DNA from: Mesorhizobium huakuii
Lineage (GTDB): Bacteria > Pseudomonadota > Alphaproteobacteria > Rhizobiales > Rhizobiaceae
Direction: 5' to 3'
Length of the DNA stretch: 64,000 bases
Assembly: GCF_030160235.1 (NCBI RefSeq)
Contig: NZ_BSNY01000009.1
Span: 1-64,000, forward strand
The number at the start of each line of letters is the position of its first letter. Positions within the stretch are counted from its first letter, which is position 1. The notes below the pieces were generated by a model. That model did no database searches, was not told the DNA's origin, and saw only the letters and a list, made by a program, of their open reading frames with translations. The position numbers were made by a program, and so were the translations under genes. Shown here in pieces: positions 7,093 through 15,800 of the stretch.

Positions 7093-8943
7093 ATGATGAA
7101 AAACAGACAACAGCCCCCTGCCCTGCAGGTGGTGATGAAAGAGGTCAGACGCGCCATCCGGCCGCTTATCTGGTTCAGCGGCGGCATCAACGTGCTGATG
7201 CTGACCGGGGCGCTTTATATGCTGCAGGTCTACCACCGCGTGCTATCCAGCCACAGCCTGGAGACGCTGGTGATGCTGTCGCTGATGGCGGCAGGCGCAC
7301 TCGTGACAATGGCGGGGCTGGAGGTGGTGCGCGGGCGTCTGCTGGCCACCGTCGGATCGTGGATGAATGCGCGATTGGCACCGGTTCTCCTGACCGCATC
7401 GGTGGAATATGCCGCCTCGGCGCCGGGTCATGCCAACGCCCGTCCGTTGCGCGATCTGGATCAAGTCCGGAATTTCTTCACCAGCCCAAGCATCTTCCCG
7501 ATCCTTGACGCGCCCTGGGCGCCGCTGTTCTTCGCCGCCATATTCGTCATGCACCCTTGGCTGGGCTGGTTGGCACTGTGCGGCGGGATCGTCCTGTTTG
7601 CCCTGGCGGTGCTCAACGAATACCTCACGCGCAAGCCCTTGACCGAGGCCGCGAACGCACAGTCGCGGGCCTATGTGCAGGCCGAGGCGGCGATCCGTAA
7701 CGCCGAGGTTGTGCAGGCGATGGGTATGCTGAAGCCACTGCTGGAGGGCTGGAAGGCACAGCAGGACGAGGCAAACAAGGGACAGGTTCTTGCCGCCAAC
7801 CGTGGCGGTGTCATCGCGGCCATCGCGCGTTGCCACCGGCTGGCCCTGCAAATGGCCATACTGGGCCTTGGCGCCTACCTGGTGCTTCGCAACGAGGCTT
7901 CGCCCGGCATCATGATCTCCGCCTCGATCCTGATGGGGCGCGCGCTGTCTCCGGTCGAGCAAGCGATCGGCACATGGAAGGCGACGGTCGGAGCGCGTGC
8001 CGCTTACCGGCGTCTCACCGCGGTCGCCGGGGAGCACCGGGAAGCCGCGCCGGTTCTGCCGCTGCCCCGTCCGAAAGGCAGGTTCGAGGCCGAGAACCTC
8101 GTGCTGGCCCGGCCGGGTGGCGAGCACATCCTGAAAGGCATCAGCTTCCGGCTCAACGCGGGTGAGGCCATGGCGTTGATCGGCCCGAGCGGGGCCGGCA
8201 AGACAAGCCTGGCGCGGATACTGGCCGGCGCCTGGCGCCCCTCCGCGGGGCGTGCGTTGCTGGACGGCATGGACGTTGCCCAATGGGCGGCGGAGGACCG
8301 TGGTCACTATGTCGGTTACCTGCCGCAGGACATCGAGCTCTTCGCCGGCACCGTCTCCGAAAACATCTGCCGCTTCGCGAATATCACCCCGGCGGTCTTC
8401 AACAACGTGGTCAAGGCCGCGCAGCTGGCGGGAGTCCACGAACTGATCAAGGGATTGCCGAAAGGTTACGCCACCGACATCGGCGAAGCCGGCGCGGTGC
8501 TGTCGGGCGGCCAGCGCCAACGCATCGGGCTGGCGCGGGCGCTCTATGGCGACCCGGCACTCATCATCCTGGACGAACCCAATTCCAACCTCGACCGCGA
8601 GGGTGAGGACGCTCTGATCGCCGCCCTCGGCGCGGTGAAGGCGGCGGGCACGACCGTTATCCTGATCGCGCACCGGGCGAACATGATGGACAAGGTCGAC
8701 AAGATATTGGTTCTCAACCGGGGCCAACAAGACCTCTTCGGTTCACGCGACCATGTCTTCAACGAACTCGCCGCGCGCGTCCGCCAGGTAACTCAGATAC
8801 CCGCAAATCCGGCGATACCGGCAAATCCCGCGCCGGAAATCTCCACCGCCGTGATCGGCGCCAGCAACGGGCCACGTCCCTCTTCAAAGCGTACGTCGCG
8901 TCAAAGCGCAATGAGCACGGCTGTCGTGGCGAACCAGGCATGA
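7093..8943 (+). CDS. Type I secretion ABC transporter/ATPase (PrtD family)
   Basis: An inner-membrane ABC exporter, about 616 residues from this start, which powers one-step export of the adhesin through an adaptor and an outer-membrane TolC-like channel. The membrane domain begins with RPLIWFSGGINVLMLTGALYMLQVYHRVL, the characteristic PrtD/LapB-type first helix. The ATPase domain shows Walker A GPSGAGKTS near residue 363, signature LSGGQRQR near 470, Walker B LIILDEP near 490 and an H-loop His in LIAHR near 525. There is no N-terminal peptidase domain, which fits an RTX-type substrate. An ATG at 7045 would add 16 residues but lies inside a strong palindrome; the MMKN start (GGAG 11 bases upstream) matches the usual family N-terminus better. 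The stop is one base from the adaptor start. Confidence 0.9.
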   Translation: MMKNRQQPPALQVVMKEVRRAIRPLIWFSGGINVLMLTGALYMLQVYHRVLSSHSLETLVMLSLMAAGALVTMAGLEVVRGRLLATVGSWMNARLAPVLLTASVEYAASAPGHANARPLRDLDQVRNFFTSPSIFPILDAPWAPLFFAAIFVMHPWLGWLALCGGIVLFALAVLNEYLTRKPLTEAANAQSRAYVQAEAAIRNAEVVQAMGMLKPLLEGWKAQQDEANKGQVLAANRGGVIAAIARCHRLALQMAILGLGAYLVLRNEASPGIMISASILMGRALSPVEQAIGTWKATVGARAAYRRLTAVAGEHREAAPVLPLPRPKGRFEAENLVLARPGGEHILKGISFRLNAGEAMALIGPSGAGKTSLARILAGAWRPSAGRALLDGMDVAQWAAEDRGHYVGYLPQDIELFAGTVSENICRFANITPAVFNNVVKAAQLAGVHELIKGLPKGYATDIGEAGAVLSGGQRQRIGLARALYGDPALIILDEPNSNLDREGEDALIAALGAVKAAGTTVILIAHRANMMDKVDKILVLNRGQQDLFGSRDHVFNELAARVRQVTQIPANPAIPANPAPEISTAVIGASNGPRPSSKRTSRQSAMSTAVVANQA

Positions 8944-8944
8944 A

Positions 8945-10288
8945 ATGAGAACAGCTATGAACGTCGTGCCGTTACCCGTCCCGCCGCCCTCCCTGCTGGA
9001 ACCGGTCCCCCTGCGTCTCACGGGCGTGACGTGTACCGGCTTCGCCATCCTGTTCCTGTTCTTCGGCGTGGCCGGCGGCTGGGCCGCCCTGGCGCCGTTG
9101 GACAGCGCCGCGGTGGCCCCGGGCGTCGTGAAGGTCGCCGGCGACCGCAAGCTCATCCAGCACCTTGAGGGCGGCATCATCGCGGAGCTCAATGCCGCCA
9201 ACGGTGATATCGTCAAGGCGGGCAAGGTCCTCGTGCGGCTCGACGACACCCAGGCAAAGGCGCAGCTCGACCTGATCCAGAACCGGATTGCCACGCGAGA
9301 GGCGCTGGCCGCACGCCTCAGGGCCGAGCGTGACGGCAAAGACGAGATCGCGTTTGACCCGGCGTTGCTCGCAAATCCCACCACCGCCGCGAAGGACGCG
9401 GTTGCCGCGCAGCGTGACGTGTTCGCGGCCAAGCATCACAACTTGACGGACGAGCAGGAAATTCTCAATCAGCGCCGTCGCCAGACCGAGGAAGAGATAA
9501 CAGGACTGGAGCAGCTTATCGTCACCAAAGACAAGCAGATCGACGCGATCGAGGGTGAAACCAAGGATCTCGAGAGCCTGCTCGCGAAGGGACTGACCAC
9601 GCGCGAACGGAACCTTTTGCTCAGGCGGCAACAGCAGGAGATCGAAGGGGATCGCGCTACCAACATCGCCGCGATCGCCCGTGCCAGAAGTGCCATGGCC
9701 GAGATCGACATGCAAATCCTGAACCTCGGCACAGTGCGGCTGAACGAGGCCGTCGACGAGTTAAGCAAGGTCGAAGCGGAATTGTTCGATCTTAGACAAG
9801 AGGAGCGTTCCGCCAGGGACGTGCTTGCCCGTACCGATGTTGTCGCCCCGGTTGACGGCATCGTCATGGATCTGAAGGTCCACACAGCTGGCGGTGTCGT
9901 CAAACCCGGTGAGACATTGATGACGATCGTACCGCTCGGACAACAACTCGTGGTCGAGGCCATGGTCAAACCGGAGGATGTCGAGACGATCGCTCCCGGA
10001 CAGCCCGCGCACGTCAGCTTCCCGGCCTTCGCACGCTACAATCTGCCGCCGCTCGACGGCGTCGTGGAGATCGTGTCGGCCGACCGCATGGTGGAGGAGC
10101 GCAGCGGCGCACCCTATTTCGCCGCGACCGTGTTGATCGACAGAAACGAACTCGCCAAGCTGGAGGGTCGCAAGCTGCTGCCCGGCATGTCGAGCGAGGC
10201 GATGATCCGGACGGGCGCCCGCACCGTGCTTTCCTACCTCGCCGAGCCGATCACCCAGAACTTCCGCCGGGCGATGCGGGAAAAATAG
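8945..10288 (+). CDS. HlyD-family type I secretion periplasmic adaptor
   Basis: A 447-residue membrane fusion protein that bridges the ABC exporter and the outer-membrane channel. A short cytoplasmic segment is followed by one membrane helix (GFAILFLFFGVAGGWAALAPL, about residues 32-52), a lipoyl/barrel-sandwich motif (LIQHLEGGIIAELNAANGDIVKAGKVLVRLDD), a long coiled-coil region (about 120-290) and the C-terminal beta-domain with VVAPVDGIVMDLKVHTAGGVVKPGE. The start overlaps the exporter end in a tightly packed operon; a second Met four codons in is possible. The outer-membrane partner is not encoded in this window and must be supplied from elsewhere. Confidence 0.92.
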   Translation: MRTAMNVVPLPVPPPSLLEPVPLRLTGVTCTGFAILFLFFGVAGGWAALAPLDSAAVAPGVVKVAGDRKLIQHLEGGIIAELNAANGDIVKAGKVLVRLDDTQAKAQLDLIQNRIATREALAARLRAERDGKDEIAFDPALLANPTTAAKDAVAAQRDVFAAKHHNLTDEQEILNQRRRQTEEEITGLEQLIVTKDKQIDAIEGETKDLESLLAKGLTTRERNLLLRRQQQEIEGDRATNIAAIARARSAMAEIDMQILNLGTVRLNEAVDELSKVEAELFDLRQEERSARDVLARTDVVAPVDGIVMDLKVHTAGGVVKPGETLMTIVPLGQQLVVEAMVKPEDVETIAPGQPAHVSFPAFARYNLPPLDGVVEIVSADRMVEERSGAPYFAATVLIDRNELAKLEGRKLLPGMSSEAMIRTGARTVLSYLAEPITQNFRRAMREK

Positions 10289-10409
10289 CCATAGACAGCC
10301 CAAGCCGGGGCGCTGGGCTAGTCGCCCGGCTGCCAAGGACAGTCAGTACCGTTCGAGGAGGCGGCGTGCCCGTGAGCCACTGCGCACACGGGCGCCTGCG
10401 GAAATGCCT

Positions 10410-10508
10410 TTACTCGCCCAATACGACCCCGGATGCCACGATTTGTGCCGTGCGCTCGGTCAGCTTTCCGCGTTTCACAAGCGTGGGTTTGACGTAGGTC
10501 TTCTTCAT
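10410..10508 (-). CDS. Putative RiPP precursor peptide with lasso-type leader
   Basis: A 32-residue reading frame, starting at the second of two adjacent ATG codons, with GGAT about eight bases upstream. It begins MKKTYVKPTLVKRGKLTERT and ends AQIVASGVVLGE. The leader pattern Tyr-x-x-Pro-x-Leu-x-x-x-Gly and a Thr 15 residues after the Tyr are exactly those of lasso-peptide precursors, where the Tyr, Pro and Leu bind the B1 recognition protein and the Thr is position -2. The remaining core would be only about 11 residues and lacks the usual Gly1 and an acidic residue at 7-9, so it is not a canonical lasso core. It shares about 12 of 21 leading residues with the peptide at 52378. No modifying enzyme is nearby. 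It lies 101 bases after the last IalB gene on the same strand and may be the operon's final cistron. Confidence 0.6.
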   Translation of the reverse strand: MKKTYVKPTLVKRGKLTERTAQIVASGVVLGE

Positions 10509-10561
10509 CATCGCGATCCGCTGGCAGTGGCACCGGGACTAAACGACCTCGGCGCACCAAC

Positions 10562-10573
10562 GTTCCATGGAAC
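10562..10573. promoter_or_regulatory. 12-bp perfect palindrome upstream of the small peptide
   Basis: GTTCCATGGAAC is fully self-complementary and lies 54 bases upstream of the peptide start on the minus strand, in the short gap after the IalB gene. It could be an operator for the peptide gene. A 12-bp palindrome can arise by chance in 64 kb, so this is a weak call. The 121-base gap between the adaptor stop (10288) and the peptide gene contains AGCCCA (10297-10302) paired with TGGGCT (10314-10319), a possible terminator without a T-run. Confidence 0.3.
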
Positions 10574-10609
10574 CCGGCGAAGGCGGCTGGCAGGCCGCCG
10601 CTCTTGTCC

Positions 10610-11143
10610 TTACCGTGCGCTCAACGCGACCATGCGGTCGAGCGCCGCGGTCAGGCCGTGCAGCGACACCGGGAATGTCAGTGGCGTCTCCGCATCTGTC
10701 GTGACATTGAGCTTCAGCACCTCGCCTACCCTCAGCTTTCCGAGCATGGATCGGTCAAGGGAAAACACCGCGATGCAGCCTGTCGGCAGGCAGGTCCTGA
10801 AGCGCTGTGGGGACAATGGCGGCTGATCGTCGATCTGGGGCGTCACTCCCGGATCGAGCAGGATGCCGAAGGGCAGAAGCAGGGTGGCCACCGTCGACCC
10901 GTCCGCGCGCCTCTGTATCTCCATGGCAAGCAGCCTTTGGCCGTTCTGCTGGACCTGGTCCTGTGAGAGCGAACAGACCCTGGCATTTTCCTTGACGGAG
11001 CAAGCCACGCTCCAGTCCTGATAGACTTCGCGCAGCGATGACGGTCCGTCTGGAGCCGCCGCCTGTTGTTCAGCCGACGCTGGCGACATCAACGAGAATG
11101 CGATTGCCCCGTATGCGCAGACGGCCTTGAGGCCACGCTTCAT
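10610..11143 (-). CDS. Invasion-associated locus B (IalB) family protein
   Basis: A 177-residue exported protein of the IalB family, first known from Bartonella invasion. The signal peptide GLKAVCAYGAIAFSLMSPASAE is followed by the family core WSVACSVKENARVCSLSQDQVQQ, a conserved paired-Cys region RTCLPTGCIAVFSLD and a C-terminal TFPVSLHGLTAALDRM. The four Cys suggest two disulphides in the periplasm. The chosen ATG overlaps the stop of the preceding DUF4189 gene as ATGA, which implies translational coupling; a Met four codons upstream has no better ribosome-binding site. It is the last listed member of the minus-strand autotransporter cluster. IalB proteins are otherwise uncharacterised periplasmic or surface proteins; here the context points to a helper or partner of the trimeric adhesin. 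Confidence 0.85.
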   Translation of the reverse strand: MKRGLKAVCAYGAIAFSLMSPASAEQQAAAPDGPSSLREVYQDWSVACSVKENARVCSLSQDQVQQNGQRLLAMEIQRRADGSTVATLLLPFGILLDPGVTPQIDDQPPLSPQRFRTCLPTGCIAVFSLDRSMLGKLRVGEVLKLNVTTDAETPLTFPVSLHGLTAALDRMVALSAR

Positions 11144-11601
11144 GTGCAGACCCATTCACGAATCTTGCATTTGGCCCCTGACGCCTCGCAAGCCTGCAAG
11201 GCGAGGTCTTCGGCCTCGCGGCGGGTCTCTGCCGAGTTCACGCCCCAGGGCGTGAAACGGTTCTCGACCTTGTCGGCCATGGCCAGCGCGCCGCAGTGCT
11301 TGTAGGGAAAGCCGGTCTGGTCGTCATCGGTCCAATGGCGATGGTTGCGGAAGACGGCGACGACGTTGCACGCCTTGCCGCCGGCGTTCTCGCAATGTTT
11401 CTGCGCGATGTCCTTCGCCTCCTGCCGCTTGTCGGCGCCCCAGAAGAAGCCGTATTTGCTGTCGGACTGGGAATAGGCGATGGCCGCCCAGATGCCTTTT
11501 TCCTCCTGCTGCGGCTCCGACGGCGCCACCAGGTCGGACGAGACGACGTGTCCGCTCCACAACAAGGTCAAGCCCAAAATTGCCAAAGCCCGCAATCTCA
11601 T
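11140..11601 (-). CDS. DUF4189 domain-containing exported protein
   Basis: A 153-residue protein with a signal peptide (LRALAILGLTLLWSGHVVSSD) and a DUF4189 domain: WAAIAYSQSDSKYGFFWGADKRQEAKDIAQKHCE, then NVVAVFRNHRHW and a final EAEDLALQACEASGAKCKIREWVCT. Several Cys pairs suit an oxidising periplasm. The ATG at 11601 follows AAAGGGG by eight bases, whereas the upstream GTG (11610) does not have correct spacing. The gene is translationally coupled to the IalB gene after it. DUF4189 proteins are small periplasmic proteins without known activity. Confidence 0.85.
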   Translation of the reverse strand: MRLRALAILGLTLLWSGHVVSSDLVAPSEPQQEEKGIWAAIAYSQSDSKYGFFWGADKRQEAKDIAQKHCENAGGKACNVVAVFRNHRHWTDDDQTGFPYKHCGALAMADKVENRFTPWGVNSAETRREAEDLALQACEASGAKCKIREWVCT

Positions 11602-11637
11602 GGTCGGCACCCCTTTCCTTGATCCTGGTCGCTTCGC

Positions 11638-12306
11638 CTACTTCGCCGCTGACGCGACGGAGATCACCACGCAGCTTTTGCCTGTCGGCAGCAGAAGGGC
11701 CTCACCGGCATTGCCGCCGAGTTCGTAAACCTCGACCTGCCCGAGATGGTCGGTGATCTTGCTGCCCTGCGGAAGAATGGACGGAAGATCGGCGCACGGG
11801 CTGGCGAACGGCGCTACCCGCACCATCGTCCCCTCGCAACCCGAAGCGGTGGGCGATGCGAAAACGACGCCGGCGGCGGGTCCACTATAGCGTTCCGTCG
11901 CATAGTCCATGCCGACGAAGGCCTGGACGGCGTGCTTGTCGGCGGCCTGGTCGTTCCACAGGGATTTGACGCTGTACTTCGTGCCTGTCGTCAAGATCTG
12001 CCCGAGCACCGGATAGATGGTCGAACAGGCCTGCACCCCGGCCTGCTTGACATGCTCGAGGAAAGGCGTGTCCGGAAGCGCCGGGTTGGCTGTCTCGGCC
12101 TGTGCGGCGGTCGCGCTGCCGACCAGATTGGCGATCGCGGCATAATTCCCGGCGGCAAAGCCAAGGCCCGCCACGACGAGCCCCAACAGTGAAAATCCGA
12201 CGACGCGCGGCCATCGCCGCCGCGTCGGTTCGACAAGCCTCTGCCGGTCGGCCTCGACGGCCTGGCTGCTGCGTTTTGCGGACATGAACTGGTCCTGCTG
12301 GCTCAT
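11638..12306 (-). CDS. Single-pass membrane protein of unknown function
   Basis: A 222-residue protein with a basic N-terminal tail, one membrane helix (RVVGFSLLGLVVAGLGFAAG, about residues 34-53) and a periplasmic domain of some 160 residues. That domain has three Cys (QACSTIYPVLGQILTTG, SGCEGTMVRVAPFASPCADLP) and a C-terminal strand region TGKSCVVISVAS. I do not recognise the family. It sits 13 bases after an IalB gene and before the DUF4189 gene in one transcription unit with the trimeric autotransporter, so it may be an assembly or stability factor for it, comparable in position (not in sequence) to the SadB accessory protein of Salmonella. That role is inference. Confidence 0.8.
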   Translation of the reverse strand: MSQQDQFMSAKRSSQAVEADRQRLVEPTRRRWPRVVGFSLLGLVVAGLGFAAGNYAAIANLVGSATAAQAETANPALPDTPFLEHVKQAGVQACSTIYPVLGQILTTGTKYSVKSLWNDQAADKHAVQAFVGMDYATERYSGPAAGVVFASPTASGCEGTMVRVAPFASPCADLPSILPQGSKITDHLGQVEVYELGGNAGEALLLPTGKSCVVISVASAAK

Positions 12307-12319
12307 TGTGCTGCCCCGG

Positions 12320-12880
12320 TCATTTGAGTGGCGAAAGGGCTGCCGTCAGCCCCTTGAGTGTTGCCGCGGTCACGGTGATCGTCTTGCCGTCGACGGTCGG
12401 ATAGGAAATCGCCGGCGTCGCATTCTGCGAGATCTGCTGGCGCATGACGGGGCCGACCGGCAGCATGCCGACACAGACCACTTCATTGCAGCCGTTCAGG
12501 TGGACGTCGATCGCCTGGTCCCGCCCGTCGAACTTCAGCGACACCAGGCCATCGCTCCTGGCGTTCGGCGCGGTGCGGACGATCATGTAGGGCTTGCCGT
12601 CCTGCGTGGCGGCCAGCGACCAGCTGAAGGCCATCTTGCCCGAGGAATCCTCGATCACCTGAGAGACATTGCAGACCTTCTTGCGCGCCTTGAGGTTCTC
12701 GTCGCAGATCAGCGTCCAGTTCTCGAAGGGACGGATCGTGCGCTGATAGGTTCCCAGTTTCACGTCGGGCGGCAGCACCACATCCGAGGGCTTGATCCTG
12801 TAGGGCGACGCCACCTGCCCAGCGGCCGGCACGAGGCCGCCGCAGAGCGCCAGGCAGGTCAGTACGGCAAGTCCTTTCAT
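12320..12880 (-). CDS. Invasion-associated locus B (IalB) family protein
   Basis: A 186-residue exported protein, second IalB-family member of this cluster. The signal peptide MKGLAVLTCLALCGGLVPAAG precedes the core ENWTLICDENLKARKKVCNVSQVIED and the Cys pair NGCNEVVCVGMLPVGPV; the ending TVTAATLKGLTAALSPL matches the HGLTAAL ending of the other copy. The start lies seven bases after the autotransporter stop, so both are surely cotranscribed. The pair have diverged strongly outside the Cys motifs, so they are old paralogs rather than a recent duplication. Confidence 0.85.
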   Translation of the reverse strand: MKGLAVLTCLALCGGLVPAAGQVASPYRIKPSDVVLPPDVKLGTYQRTIRPFENWTLICDENLKARKKVCNVSQVIEDSSGKMAFSWSLAATQDGKPYMIVRTAPNARSDGLVSLKFDGRDQAIDVHLNGCNEVVCVGMLPVGPVMRQQISQNATPAISYPTVDGKTITVTAATLKGLTAALSPLK

Positions 12881-12887
12881 TCCTGCC

Positions 12888-15800
12888 TCAGTTCAAGGTG
12901 AAGCTGATGCCGGCGCCCACGCCGACATGACCGCCGGCGGCCGTGCCCGACACGTTGCCGCGGATGCGGCCGTCCTCGCTCGTGTAGCCCGCACCGAAGG
13001 CCAAGGCGCTCGAATCCCGCCAGAAGCCGCCGCCGGCCGCGACGCTGAGCTTGCCGGGACGGTCGTCATAGCGCAGCGAGGCCGCGGCCAGCCCGATCGC
13101 CGCCGCCTGGCGGGCTTCGTCGCGTATGCCGCTGATGTCGGTATTGAGCTGGCTGAGCTTCTGGTCGGTATAGTTGTTGGCCTGCTGCAAGGTCGTGGCG
13201 GCCACCTTGTCGGTGTAGGTGTTGGACGTGCTGATGGCGTTGGTCAGGCCCTGGTTCAGCTGGTTGACATTGACCGCGTCGGTGCCCGCCACACCGGGTC
13301 CGACATTGGAGATGACCACCGGCGCGTTGACGTCGCCGCCCTGCAGCGTGATGCTGTTCTTCTTGCTGCCGTCCGGATTGGTGTCATAGACGACGGCATT
13401 CTGGGTGAGCGATCCGAGGCCCGATTTCAGGTCCTGGATCGCCGTGTTGGTGGCGTAGAGCTGCGAGCCGTTTATCGCATCGGTGCTGCCGGCGTTGATC
13501 TGTCCGGCGGCGACGTTGGTGATCGTGCGCTCGGCGCCGGCACTGCCGACGCTGACGGTGCCGATCGGGGCGGTGCCGGCGAAAGTGTAGGTCTTGCCGT
13601 TGATGACGGTGCTGGAAGTGCCGACCGCTGCCTGCGTCACTGCGCCGGAACCGAGCGCCACATCATTGGCGTTGTTGGCCTTGGCGCCCTGGCCGAGCGC
13701 CACGGCGCCTTGGCCCGTGGCGGTCGAGCCATTGCCGGCGGCGAGGCTGTTGGTGCCGCTGGCCACGCTGGCCGGCCCGATCGCCACACTGTCGGTGCCG
13801 CTGGCGGTGGAGTCGGCCAGCGTCGAATTGGCGTGGAAATACTTGATGCCGGCGCCATTGCTGATGGTGGTCAGCGCATTGTTGACGGCCGTGAACCCGT
13901 CATAGACGGTCGAGTAGGTGTTGCCCTGGATCGTATAGGTCGGCCCGGTGATCGACCCGTCGGGATTGACCGTGGTGCCGCCGCCGAAAAGGTTGCTGAT
14001 GTTTTGCGACACCCCGCGCAGCTGCGAGACGTTGACGGCATCGGTATTGGCCGAGCCTGCCGCGACATTGGTGAGCTTGCGCTCGGCTCCCGCGCTGCCG
14101 ATCGACACTTCGCCGGCCGAGGTCTGCGGGCCGGTGAGCGCAAAGGCCGTGTAGCCGGCCTGGGCGCCGACCGTGGTGACGGACTGCGCGCCCAGCGCCA
14201 CGCTGTTGGCGAAGGTGCTGTTGGCGCCCGCGCCGAGCGCCACCGACTGGACGCCGGCCGCGGTCGAATTGGTGCCGAGCGCCAGGCCGTCGGCCAGCAT
14301 GACATGGGCGTTCTGGCCGATGGCCGTTCCGCCGGGCGCGGTCTGGTCGACGATGGCGCCATTGCCGATGCCGACGCCATTGTCACCGTTGACGACCGTC
14401 GTCGGGCCGACCGCGACCGACTCCGCCCCGACCGCGAGCGAGTCGCCGGCCGTCGAATTGGCATGGAAATACTTGGTCGACGTCGCCGAGACCGAGGCGA
14501 TCACCCCCTGCAGCTGGCGCACGGTCACGGCATCCTGCGCCTGCGTGCCGTCAGCCACATTGGTGATCTGGCGGTAGGACGTGGCCGTGCCGACCGACAC
14601 GGCGCCGAGCAGCGTCTTGTCGGTGGTGTTGTACTGGATGAAGTTGGCAGGACCGGCCGCGATCTGGCCGGTGGCGGGCGCCACGGCCCGGTCAGCCACG
14701 GAACCCGAACCAAGCGCCACGCTGCCGTCGATGCTGGCCAGTGTGCCGCGGCCGAGCGCCAGCCCGCTGACGCCGGTCGCGGTCGCCTGGTAGCCGACGG
14801 CGGTGGAGCCGACCCCTTGCGCGAAGGAATCGGTTTGCGCCAGGCCGGCCTCGTTGGTGCGGGCGTAGCGGATGCCTATGCCGTTGGCGTCGGTATAGGC
14901 GGTCGAGGTGTCGCCGGCGATGTTGTTGATCGTGTTGCCAAGATTGGTGACGCCACTGCCGATATTGGCGATATCGGTCGTGTTCTGCGTCACCTGCTGG
15001 TTGGTGGCGAAGAGCTGCGAGCCGTTGACCGCATCGGTCGAGCCGCCATTCAACTGTCCGGCCGCGACGTTCTGGACCTGGCGCTCGGCGCCTGCCGACC
15101 CGACCGAGAAGGCGCCTGCCGGCGTGCCGCCGGCGAAGGTGTAGGCGGTGCCGCCGATCGTGGCTCCGCCAACATTGGTCGTTGCTCCTGACGTCGAATT
15201 CAGGCCGATCGCCACATCGCCGGCGTTGTTGGCCACGGCGTTGGGCCCGACCGCGACGGAATTCGTTCCCAGGGCCTGAGAATCCGGCAGGGCCGAATTG
15301 GCGTGGAAATACTTGATTCCGCCGCCGACATTGATGTTGTTGAGCGTGGCGCCGATGGCGTCGACCGCCTGGTTGGTGGCGAAGAGCTGCGAGCCGTTGA
15401 CAGCATCAGTCGACGTCAAGCTGATCCGCCCCGCCGCCAGATTGGTGAGCGTGCGCTCCGCACCCGGCGCGCCGATGCTGACCGTCGAGGTCGGATTGGT
15501 GCCCTGGAAGGCATAGGTCGTACCGTTGATCACGGCGCTTGCCGTGCCGACCGCCGCCGTGGTCACGGAACCGGAGCCCAGCGCCACGTCGCCGGAGCTT
15601 GCGGCTGCGGTAGCGCCATTGCCCAGCGCGACATTGCCTGCGAGGCCGGCGGCACCAGCAGTCGAGCCATTGCCCAGGGCAACGGAGCCCTGCCCGATCG
15701 CCTTGTTGTTGTTGCCGATAGCGACAGCGCCGTTGGCCATATTGGCCGCGGTGGCGCTCGCCGTGCCGTCGCTGTTGGCGATGTTGTTGGCGCCGCCGGT

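Noticed and set aside
7243-8730. A 495-codon minus-strand frame opposite the ABC exporter
   Set aside because: Shadow of a gene with complete Walker and signature motifs; no domain of its own.
10410-10508. Complete lasso-peptide biosynthetic cluster
   Set aside because: No asparagine-synthetase-like cyclase, transglutaminase-like B2 peptidase or B1 protein lies beside either peptide; the transglutaminases at 58-64 kb belong to a different, well-known cluster.
10318-10560. An 80-codon minus-strand frame in the gap after the HlyD-like gene
   Set aside because: Charged, motif-free, and in a different frame from the better-supported 32-residue peptide that it overlaps.
12927-15191. A 754-codon plus-strand frame opposite the trimeric autotransporter
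   Set aside because: It is antisense to a gene with convincing signal, neck and anchor motifs; the long open frame follows from the repetitive, GC-biased codons of the head and stalk. It has no recognisable domain.
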